NCBI GenBank assembly: GCA_965221145.1
Contig: OZ244877.1
Span: 3,410,001-3,474,000 of the forward strand
DNA from: Bin5 sp965221145
GTDB taxonomy: Bacteria > Chloroflexota > Anaerolineae > Caldilineales > Caldilineaceae
Direction: 5' to 3'
DNA: 64,000 bases
Shown: piece after piece, positions 34,505-42,405 of the stretch
How the letters are laid out: each line of letters opens with the position of its first letter
How positions within the stretch are numbered: position 1 is the stretch's first letter
Notes under the pieces: model-generated
Told to the model about the DNA's origin: nothing
The model's database searches: none
Seen by the model: the letters and a program-made list of their open reading frames with translations, nothing else
Made by a program: the position numbers and the translations under genes

Positions 34505-34605
34505 GGTGCGGTCCAAAATGGGGGTGAGTTTCTGGCTATCTCTGGAAAGCCACACTGGATTCCGAAACCAGCCACTCTGGTCGCCCCCAAATCTGGACCA
34601 CACCC
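34505..34605. repeat. 100-bp MITE inserted beside repeat A, copy 2
   Basis: This is the reverse complement of 28502-28601, with ends GGTGCGGTCCA and TGGACCACACC. It is flanked by a 12-bp direct duplication, CTTCTCACAGGG (34493-34504 and 34606-34617). Confidence 0.8.
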
Positions 34606-34881
34606 CTTCTCACAGGGCAGGGCAATCGCATCTAATTGGGTCAAGACCTCGTGAAGCTGCCTGAATTGAAATCAGTTCAGGGTAGAACACCGAAAAGTGT
34701 ACGAATCATGGCGCGTAGCCAAGGAAACTGACGGTTTCCGGCAACTGATGGCCGCTATTTTGGCCGTAAACCACCCTCAGACCAGCAGGCTGATAGAGAT
34801 TTCCATTTATTATTACGTTCTTTTCGGTGAATATGCGGCTGATTTGGCGTCCAGATTTAGATGCAATCGCCCTGTCTCACA

Positions 34882-35005
34882 GGGCGTATCCCAGATCATT
34901 GGGGAGATTTGCCTGACCATGGGCGGCTTCGACCAGGTCGATGGGTTTGGCCTCACTTGACGGACCCTCAATTGGCATGCACCCACAATCATCCTGGATA
35001 CACCC
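34882..35005. repeat. MITE with ISKra4-like ends
   Basis: This 124-bp non-coding element is bounded by GGGCGTATCCCAGATCATTG at the left and CAATCATCCTGGATACACCC at the right, which are about 24-bp imperfect inverted repeats. The ends resemble those of the degraded element at 28798-30248. Confidence 0.6.
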
Positions 35006-35210
35006 GGCCGGAGTGCGGTTCAAGGTAGGAGTGAGTTAAACTGGAAAGTAGCAGTAGAAGATAAGGCGAAGAGTGATCGAGATGAAGGGCAATGGGACGG
35101 AAGCGCAGATTAAGGAGCGACACGTCCCCACTGTGGCAAATGTCGTCGGCATGATCATTGTCTATTGTCCAGAGCAGTGGCTTACTTCACGATGTTCAAC
35201 TATTTCTAAG

Positions 35211-35348
35211 AGCCTGTTTGAAAAGGGTCAAGTTAGGGGCAAAACGGCGCAAACGATGCGAACTATGACGTATAGATGAAGGATTTACTACTTTTCGGCA
35301 GTCGTTTTTCGTCTTTTTGGCCGATACCAGCTACTTTTCAAACAGCTT
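35211..35348. repeat. IS5-like MITE, copy 2
   Basis: This 138-bp copy has the same inverted ends as 33772-33910 and is flanked by CTAAG (35206-35210 and 35349-35353). It abuts the C-terminal coding end of the broken methyltransferase gene and appears to have replaced its stop codon. Confidence 0.78.
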
Positions 35349-35599
35349 CTAAGTGGTCTCTGCAGAGCTGCCGTGAGCCTCACCGGTAGAGCTGCGCGAG
35401 GGTTGTTTGCCCAGTCCGACAGAGTCTCGTTCGTCGCGGACAGATAGGACGAGTCCTGCCAGAATCTCGAATTCTCGGCGGATTGCTCCAGCATTCTTCG
35501 AAAGATGAATCCCGAGGTCGCCAACGGGTTGAATATGTCCGCGAGCGTCCAATTGAACTCAAACTTGCCATTCGTTTCATATTCAAACGGCCCAGTTTC
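35349..35599 (-). pseudogene. SAM-dependent methyltransferase, 3' part, IS-interrupted
   Basis: This is the C-terminal segment of the methyltransferase at 36617-37162, separated by an IS982 element. The junction regenerates KSYWETGPFEYE, a typical C-terminal region of class I methyltransferases (WTLADIFNPLATSGF). It then reads ALPVRLTAALQ near the usual end of the family and runs into the MITE at 35211-35348 without a native stop. Confidence 0.8.
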
Positions 35600-35606
35600 C
35601 CAATAG

Positions 35607-36616
35607 GGCCTTATGCTAGATAGCGTTTGAAAAAAGTCCCCTGGTGAGATAACTTTGGAGTTCGTGACCAACCAAAGCGACTCACCAGGAGGACCAACCG
35701 AATGATAGCTCACTTTGACGACTTCTGTCTATGGGCATATGTGCTCGTTGACGACATGAGCCAGCTACTGGAAAGGCATCTGAGACGACCGGGGCCAGAG
35801 CCGGCGTGTAGCGATAGTGAATTGATAGCCATCTGTCTGATCGGCGAATGCCTGGGTTGGGATGTGGAAACAGAGTTACTCAGTCATATGCAGGCACATC
35901 GGGATAAGTTTCCTATCTTGCCGGAGCAGAGCCGCTTCAATCGGCGACGACGTAACTTGATGTGGATTATCAATGAGATGCGGCGCATGATGTTGGCCCA
36001 GATGGACCTCTTTTGGGATGAGCAGTGTGTACTCGATAGTCTGCCCATTCCTGTGGTTCAGTTCCATCTGGCGCCGCAATCGCGCGGCGATTGGTCTGCG
36101 CATGGGGCAAATTATGGGAAAGTCTCCTCCAAAAAAATGACGGTCTTCGGTTTCAAGCTACATATGCTGATCACGATAGGTGGCCTCATCCTCGATTTCG
36201 AGCTGGCTCCTGCCAGCGTCGGCGACTTGGCTATCGGTCGCGAACTGCTGGAAGAACACTGCAACCGCATCGTCATCGGCGACAAGGCCTACATCAGTGC
36301 AGCGGTCGCGGATGAACTCTGGCAACACAATCGCATCCGCCTGCTCACCAAGCCGCGCAGCAACCAGAAAAAACAGATCTCTGCATCTGCCCGTCGCCTC
36401 TACGACTCGGTCCGCCAAATCATCGAAACGGTTAACAGTCAACTGGGCGCTCAATTCTCGATTGAAACCAACCATGCACACACTTTCCGGGGCTTGTGTG
36501 CCCGGCTCTACACCAAGTTGACTGCTCATACCTTATGCATCTATATCAACCGCCTCTTGGGCGTACATGACTATCTGCAAATTAAGAAACTGGCCTTTCC
36601 TAACTAGCATAAGGCC
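35607..36616 (+). mobile_element. IS982-family insertion sequence
   Basis: This 1010-bp element has inverted ends GGCCTTATGCTAG and CTAGCATAAGGCC and a 7-bp target duplication, CCAATAG (35600-35606 and 36617-36623). Size and transposase fit IS982. It splits a methyltransferase gene whose frame is restored exactly on removal. Confidence 0.9.
35702..36607 (+). CDS. IS982-family transposase
   Basis: This 301-residue DDE transposase has an N-terminal helical region (SDSELIAICLIGECLGWDVE, key SDSELIAI) and the IS982 signature VLDSLPIPVVQF with the first Asp, followed by FGFKLHMLITIGGLILDFELAP. IGDKAYISAA carries the second Asp, and the catalytic Glu lies in IIETVNSQLG. The gene appears intact and, given the perfect duplication, may be active. 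Confidence 0.9.
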   Translation: MIAHFDDFCLWAYVLVDDMSQLLERHLRRPGPEPACSDSELIAICLIGECLGWDVETELLSHMQAHRDKFPILPEQSRFNRRRRNLMWIINEMRRMMLAQMDLFWDEQCVLDSLPIPVVQFHLAPQSRGDWSAHGANYGKVSSKKMTVFGFKLHMLITIGGLILDFELAPASVGDLAIGRELLEEHCNRIVIGDKAYISAAVADELWQHNRIRLLTKPRSNQKKQISASARRLYDSVRQIIETVNSQLGAQFSIETNHAHTFRGLCARLYTKLTAHTLCIYINRLLGVHDYLQIKKLAFPN

Positions 36617-37162
36617 CCAATAGGACTTCGCAAGCTCAATCGGTCTCGTCTGGTCTTTCCAAGGCCGCTGAAAAGGATGTACATCATAAAACACATAGTG
36701 TCCACCGGGGCGCAGGATACGGTATGTCTCATCGAACAACGCTTGCAGGTCTGCAATCCAAACGAAAAATCCATTGGAGGACAAGACCAAATCGAATTCT
36801 GAGTCACCAATAGGTTCCAGGTCGGCGGCGTCGGCCCGTACAAAGGTAATAGGTAGCTTCAACTTATTCGCTCGTTTGGCAGCTACCTCCAGCTGCCGCT
36901 CAGAGATGTCTATCGATACGACGTTGGCGCCCATTCCCGAAAGGGCAAACGCAACGTAGTTGTCGCCACTCCCTATGATGCACACGTCCTTGCCCAACAT
37001 GCTACCGACGACCCCCTGCAATAGCCCAAATGCGCCACCGGCAAAGGCTAGCTCTGGCTCGTTGGCGCAGCATTGCCACAATCCGTCCTCGTCCCGAAGA
37101 CTCTCCCACCCCTCGGCTGCGCCGTCCCAGTGACGCCGATTCGCTTCGTGCATGTTGTTCAT
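36617..37162 (-). pseudogene. SAM-dependent methyltransferase, 5' part, IS-interrupted
   Basis: This is the first 182 codons of a class I methyltransferase. The SAM-binding motif I reads VCIIGSGDNYVAFALSGMG, motif II has VVSIDISERQL, and FVRADAADLEP and LVLSSNGFFVW follow. The frame is interrupted after KSYW by an IS982 element. With the C-terminal piece at 35349-35599 the intact protein would be about 265 residues. The acceptor substrate is unknown. Confidence 0.85.
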
Positions 37163-37436
37163 CGGTCAGTTCCCGTATGAGCAGTTGTGTTGGCTCCGCT
37201 ACCCGGTTTAGGAAAGATCACCAACTGCCCTGTTCCCCCATCTCTCCCAGCAGACCTTAGCGACACAACCAGCCAGGGCCGGATTGCGACAGTGCAACGC
37301 CCATGGTATATAAGATACCCATCGTGTGCGCATGGCGCAGCACAGAAGTGTGCTGGTAGACGCAAGTGATTGACAGAAGTGAAGCTGTGGGATACAACAG
37401 AAGGAAATCGCTAGGACAACGTGGTCAGAAAACGGC

Positions 37437-38294
37437 TTGACAGTGAAGAATTCATTGACGCGGGATCAGATTGCAGCGGCTTTGCGAACGCTTGGACTGC
37501 AGACAGGCGCTATCATCTTCGTGCATAGCTCGATGAGCAGCATGGGATATGTTGAGGGCGGGGCCGATACCATAGTCGATGCCTTTTTGCAGGTCCTCGG
37601 CCCGAAGGGTACTCTCGCCGCGCCAACTTTCACCTTCGTTCATGGCCGTAGCGACGACCCCGTGTTCGACCCGGCCCGCGATCCCTCTGAAATGGGCCGG
37701 TTCACGGAGGTGACCCGGACTCGACCAGGCGCGCGGCGGAGTTGCCATCTGCTCCACTCCGTGGCCGCCCTAGGCGCGCACGCGCAGGAGATGACCGCAA
37801 GTCACGGACCATCAGCCTGGGCAGCCGACGGGCCGTTCTGGAAACTCAATGAACTGGATGCCCACATACTGATGCTGGGCGTGCCCTACCTGCGTTGTAC
37901 CTTCTTTCACTTACTGGAACAGTTGGTGCAGGTCCCCTACCGACGCTGGCGCGAAGTCGAGGCGCACGTCCGGGAACGGGATGGCTCGCTGCGTTCACTC
38001 CCCACGTCGATCTATAGCCCCAAGCCAGGCTTCCCCGGCAATGACTTCAACAAACTTGGGACATTGCTGGAGGAGCGGGGACTGGCGCAGGTGGGCAGCG
38101 TGGGAAATGCAGTGGCCCGACTCTTTCGCGCCCAGGATGCGCTGGAGGTTGGTTTGGCCCAGTATCGAATGGATCCTCTCCTGTTCGTCATGACAGGCGT
38201 TCGATGCACGCCGCTTCGGTATGGCGTATTGACTGAAGAACTGCACAACGAGAAGTCGGTGCTGGATCCGGCGCAGATATACCCGCATCAGTGA
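37437..38294 (+). CDS. AAC(3)-family aminoglycoside N-acetyltransferase homologue
   Basis: This 285-residue protein belongs to the antibiotic NAT family, which acetylates the 3-amino group of aminoglycosides with acetyl-CoA. Matching motifs are IIFVHSSMSSMGYVEGGA, GTLAAPTFTF, PSEMGRFTEV and HLLHSVAALGAHA. Homologues are common in environmental bacteria and many act on other amines, so resistance is not implied. The start is TTG 37437; GTG 37443 is equally possible and no strong ribosome site is visible. Confidence 0.83.
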   Translation: MTVKNSLTRDQIAAALRTLGLQTGAIIFVHSSMSSMGYVEGGADTIVDAFLQVLGPKGTLAAPTFTFVHGRSDDPVFDPARDPSEMGRFTEVTRTRPGARRSCHLLHSVAALGAHAQEMTASHGPSAWAADGPFWKLNELDAHILMLGVPYLRCTFFHLLEQLVQVPYRRWREVEAHVRERDGSLRSLPTSIYSPKPGFPGNDFNKLGTLLEERGLAQVGSVGNAVARLFRAQDALEVGLAQYRMDPLLFVMTGVRCTPLRYGVLTEELHNEKSVLDPAQIYPHQ

Positions 38295-38322
38295 TTTGGG
38301 TAATTGTGCGCCATTAATTGGA

Positions 38323-38351
38323 TTGTCCGCGATCCGCTCTAATGCTATACT
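38323..38351 (+). promoter_or_regulatory. Candidate promoter for the SDR / acyl-CoA dehydrogenase genes
   Basis: TTGTCC, 17 bases, TATACT with an extended TGC before it. It lies 65 bases before the SDR start. Among the best consensus matches in the window. Confidence 0.5.
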
Positions 38352-38415
38352 GATCACGCCGTTCCCTTCCTAGAGAGCGGTTGTCTGGGCAACGAGTCAC
38401 ATCGGGAGAAAGCTG

Positions 38416-39201
38416 TTGGCGCAAGGCCCCAGTTTCGATCTCACGGGCAGAGTCGCAGTGATTACCGGTGCTTCCAGGGGAATTGGCGCGGCGATTGCCC
38501 GCTGCTATGCCGGAATGGGGGCAGCGGTGGTGCTGAGTAGCCGCAAACAGGCGGCCTTGGACGAGGTGGCCGCCTCGATTCGTGCTGATGGCGGTTCCGC
38601 CCTGGCCGTGGCCGCGCATACTGGCGACATGAACGCAGTTTCCACGTTGGCGCAGCAGGCGGTGAGCGCGTTCGGCGGCATCGACATCCTGGTCAACAAT
38701 GCGGCCACCAACCCCCACTTTGGCCCGATCCTCACCTCCGAGGAGAGCCACTGGCACAAGATCCTTGATGTGAATGTTGTCGGCTATTTTCGCATGGCCA
38801 AAGCGTGCAGCGCGGAGATGATGAAACGGGGGGGCGGCAAAATTATCAACGTGGCATCCATTGCCGGAAAGCGGCCGCAACCGGGCATGGGCGTGTACAG
38901 TGTCAGCAAAGCCGCGGTGTTGATGCTCACGGAAGTGCTGGCCGCAGAGTTGGCGGACGCGGGCATCCAGGTCAACGCGATCGCGCCCGGCTATGTTAAG
39001 ACCGCCTTCAGCCGCGCCATTTGGAAAGACGCTGAACTTAACCGGGCCGTGCTGCGGACGATTCCCCAGAAGCGCATCGCCGATACCAACGAACTGGTCG
39101 GCATTGCTCTCTACCTGGCGTCGGACGCCAGCAGTTTCACCACCGGCAGCACATTTCTGGTTGACGGCGGCCAATGGGTTGGTTCAGGACTGGGCAGTTA
39201 G
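38416..39201 (+). CDS. Short-chain dehydrogenase/reductase
   Basis: This classical SDR of 261 residues has the cofactor motif TGASRGIGAAIAR, NNAATNP, Ser in NVASIAG and the YSVSK catalytic Tyr-Lys pair, ending with FLVDGGQWVGSG. The TTG start at 38416 follows GGGAGAAAG. The acyl-CoA dehydrogenase begins 88 bases downstream on the same strand, so the pair may act in fatty-acid or related acyl-CoA oxidation. Confidence 0.88.
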   Translation: MAQGPSFDLTGRVAVITGASRGIGAAIARCYAGMGAAVVLSSRKQAALDEVAASIRADGGSALAVAAHTGDMNAVSTLAQQAVSAFGGIDILVNNAATNPHFGPILTSEESHWHKILDVNVVGYFRMAKACSAEMMKRGGGKIINVASIAGKRPQPGMGVYSVSKAAVLMLTEVLAAELADAGIQVNAIAPGYVKTAFSRAIWKDAELNRAVLRTIPQKRIADTNELVGIALYLASDASSFTTGSTFLVDGGQWVGSGLGS

Positions 39202-39289
39202 AGAAATGCGTAAAGACGCATCCATCCACTTTGTATGATTTGAACTATCAGGTCGAACCATTTCGGACAGCGAAGAAAGAGATTGCTCA

Positions 39290-40474
39290 ATGACGAACGA
39301 CATTCTTTCCGATCTCCTGCCCCGCGTACGCCAGTTCATTGACGACGAGGTCATCCCGCTTGAGAAACTGCTGATCGGCCGCCCCTGGACCGAGGTTGCT
39401 CCCCTGCTCGACCAGAAACGGGAGGTCGTAAGAAAGGCCGGCCTGTGGGGGCTGGCCCTGCCGGTGGAGTTCGGCGGACAGGGGTTGACGCTGGCCGAGT
39501 TCGGACGGGTGAGCGAGGAGTTGGGACGCACGCCCGGCGGCCACTACGTCTTTGGCTGCCAGGCGCCGGATATGGGCAATATGGAGTTGCTCATCCAGGC
39601 CGGCACCGAGGCGCAACAGGAGCAGTTCCTGCTGCCCCTCGCGCGCGGCGAAATCCGCTCCTGCTTTTCCATGAGCGAACCTGAGCATGCCGGTTCCAAT
39701 CCGACATGGATGAGCACGACCGCGGTACGGGAGGGCGACGGGTACGTCATCAACGGCCACAAGTGGTTCACAACCGCCGCGGACGGGGCCGCGTTTGGGA
39801 TCGTGATGGCGGTGACCAACCCCGAAGCGGAAAGCAGTCATCAGCGCGCCAGCCAGATCATCGTGCCGCTGGATACGCCCGGTTTCCACATCGAGCGCAA
39901 CATCGCTGTGATGGGTGAGGCCCACGGCGGCTGGAACAGCCACTCGGAGGTCTGGTACGAAGACGTGCGCGTGCCGGTGGAAAATCTCATCGGTGAAGAA
40001 GGCAAGGGTTTTGCCCTATCGCAGATGCGGCTCGGACCCGGTCGCATCCACCATTGCATGCGCTGGATCGGCATCTGCGAACGCGCCTTCGACATCCTGT
40101 GCAGCCGCGCCGCGCACCGGGAGGTGGCGCCGGGTCGGATCCTGGGCGCGCAGGGGATGGTGCAGGCGTGGATTGCCGAAAGCCGGGCCGAGATCAACGC
40201 CTCGCGGCTGATGGTGATGGATACGGCCCGCAAGATCGACAACGACGGCCTCTACGCGGCCAGAGAAGAGATTTCGCTGATCAAATTCTACGTGGCCGGA
40301 GTGCTGATGCGGGTGTTGGACCGGGCGCTGCAAACGCTCGGCGGGTTGGGGATGAGCGACGACACTCCGATCGCGTACTGGTATCGGCACGAACGGGCGT
40401 CCCGCATCTACGACGGCGCCGATGAAGTTCACAAAATGAGCGTCGCCCGCCGCATCCTGCAACGGTACCGCTAG
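39290..40474 (+). CDS. Acyl-CoA dehydrogenase (ACAD10/11-like)
   Basis: This 394-residue FAD flavoenzyme introduces the alpha-beta double bond in acyl-CoA. Motifs include LWGLALPVEFGGQGL, FSMSEPEHAGSNP for substrate and flavin binding, GHKWFTTAADGA, and the C-terminal YRHERASRIYDGADEVHKM (key RIYDGADEVHK). The residue at the usual catalytic Glu position appears to be Asp in IYDGADE, as in the ACAD10/11 branch. ATG 39290 is consistent with the family N-terminus. Confidence 0.88.
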   Translation: MTNDILSDLLPRVRQFIDDEVIPLEKLLIGRPWTEVAPLLDQKREVVRKAGLWGLALPVEFGGQGLTLAEFGRVSEELGRTPGGHYVFGCQAPDMGNMELLIQAGTEAQQEQFLLPLARGEIRSCFSMSEPEHAGSNPTWMSTTAVREGDGYVINGHKWFTTAADGAAFGIVMAVTNPEAESSHQRASQIIVPLDTPGFHIERNIAVMGEAHGGWNSHSEVWYEDVRVPVENLIGEEGKGFALSQMRLGPGRIHHCMRWIGICERAFDILCSRAAHREVAPGRILGAQGMVQAWIAESRAEINASRLMVMDTARKIDNDGLYAAREEISLIKFYVAGVLMRVLDRALQTLGGLGMSDDTPIAYWYRHERASRIYDGADEVHKMSVARRILQRYR

Positions 40475-40507
40475 GCAAAGTTGGGAGCGCCGCGCACGGG
40501 CTGACGG

Positions 40508-41962
40508 TCAGCCCTCTGTGGGCGGCGAATGCTTTATGGCGAACTCTTCTTCCGGCGAGTAGACCAGTTTTTGGCGCCCGATCAGACCAAAGTAGAGCAG
40601 CCCCGCGGCATACCAGACGGCACAGCCATAGACGCCCAGCCGGTAGTCGGGGTTGAGGAATAGGACGTATAGCGTAACCAGGGCGATAACGCCCGCTAAG
40701 ATTGCGCCGGCGTTGCCCAAAGGGCTGACAAAGGGGCGCTCAATCGCCGGGAATCGTTTCCGCAGCCGAACGAACGCGATCATCTGCATTATGTAGGCGA
40801 TCACCGCGCCGAAGACCGCCATGTTCAGCAGCACCGCTCCGACCGGCGCCCCTTCTCCGAACCAACCCTCGCCAAATTCGATCAACAGAGCCACGCAGTA
40901 GCCGATTGCCGCGCCACCAATCAGCGCAACATACGGCGCCTTGCGATTGGGCAGCGTGATCGAGAGCCATTGCGGAAAATAGCCGGACCGAGAGAGCGAG
41001 TATATGTTGCGGCCATAAGCGTAAATTATGGTGTGAAAACTGGCGACTAGACCGGCGACCGCGACCAGGGCCAGAACCGATGCGCCGATCCCCTCACCGA
41101 AAATCGTGGTGAACGCAAGGAAAAGCGGGTCATCGGAGTTGCCAACCTCTGCCGCGCCAGGCGCGATACCGGCGTTCAGAAACAGCGTCAGTACGGACGC
41201 GACAATCAGCGTGAGAATGCCCCAGAGCAACGCCTTGGGCATGTCCCGCTGGGGGTCATGGGACTCCTCAGCGGCCAACGGGAGTTGCTCGATGGCCAGA
41301 TAAAACCAAATGGCAAAGGGCAGGGCTTGCGCGACACCCGTCCAACCGAATGGCAGAAAGCGCGAGTTTCCGGCGCCAGGCTCGATGTTCAACGCCATCT
41401 GCCAACTGAAATGGGTTATGGCCCCGACCCAGAATACAATCAGGATGCCCAATGCCAGGATGGTGATCAGAACGGAAAACCTGAAAGTCGCTTCCACCCC
41501 GACGATGTTCAGCCCCACGAAGAGGACATAGAACAGCAACCACCAGACCGGCGCGGCAACGGCCATGCCGAACATGGCGTTGAACACGGACCCCATTCAG
41601 CCGCCAATGCCCACGACGATCACCGCCGGCGTGAGGACATACTCCACGTTTTCGGCCAACCCCGTGATGAAGCCGCCCCAAGGCCCCATCGCCGTCCGCC
41701 CGAAGGAATATGCGCCGCCGGTGTGCGGCATGGCTGGCGACATCTCGGCGATCGAATAGCAGATGCCGAGATACATCACGGCGACGATGACCGTGGCAAT
41801 TGCCAGGCCGCCAAACCCGCCCACGGCCAACCCAAAGTTCCAGCCGAAAAAGTCCCCGGAGATCACCGCGCCCACGCCCAACGCCCAGAGTGACCACACC
41901 CCGGCGTAGCGTCTCAAGGCCCGCTTCTGGAAGTATTCTCTGCCGACATCACGGTATTTCAC
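40508..41962 (-). pseudogene. APC-family amino acid / ethanolamine permease with an in-frame TGA
   Basis: This is a twelve-helix transporter related to ethanolamine permeases (AGVWSLWALGVGAVISGDFFGWN at the N-terminus, key GVGAVISGDFFGWN; later FYLAIEQLPLAAEE). A TGA at 41597-41599 interrupts the frame between VVGIGG and MGSVFNAMFG. The two open parts (41600-41962 and 40508-41596) are in the same frame and otherwise intact. GTG 41962 is the probable start; the open frame extends to 42040 without conservation. An ATG directly after the stop could allow a truncated product lacking the first four or so helices, which would not transport. A recent nonsense mutation or sequencing error is likely. 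Confidence 0.8.
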
Positions 41963-42405
41963 GGAGCAAGCCTCGCGCTTGAAGAATACGAGCAAGGCCG
42001 CTGCGATGTATTGGCTGAGCCTGCCCGCCTGATCCACCACGCAACGAAATCCACCATCCTCAGATAGACCGGTCGCGTAGCCCGCGAGTAGCCTATCACG
42101 TGGCAGAAACGAAGTGCAAGCTTCCTGCGCTCACTCGAATCAGGGCCTTCAGACTTGATTGCGATGCAAGTGAGTCAAGTTGGCTACAGCTAGAGAATTG
42201 GGCAATTTGCACAATTTGGATTGAACAATAGATCAGAATGTTGCTGACAGGCCTACCTTGCTTTCGACTATTGGACAGTTATTTGTGCGATCAGCACAGT
42301 ATTCTCAGTTTGTTTTTGGCGAACTTGGCAGTTCCGACTGAAGCGGCGCTGACATATGCTTTCACCGTACAGTTAATCGCTTCAATGCAATGGGAGCCAG
42401 ATCTG
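41963..42405. other. Divergent intergenic region between permease and nirA
   Basis: No gene recognised. It should contain the promoter of the nitrate cluster, but no clear -35/-10 pair or NtcA-type GTA-N8-TAC site was found by eye. Confidence 0.4.

Noticed and set aside
28502..34605. Phase-variable invertible switch
   Set aside because: The 100-bp segment lies at different positions in the two repeat flanks with different target duplications, so transposition explains it better than inversion.
41597..41599. TGA as selenocysteine or reassigned Trp
   Set aside because: APC permeases are not selenoproteins, and other genes in the window end normally at TGA (for example the hydantoinase and the amidohydrolase).
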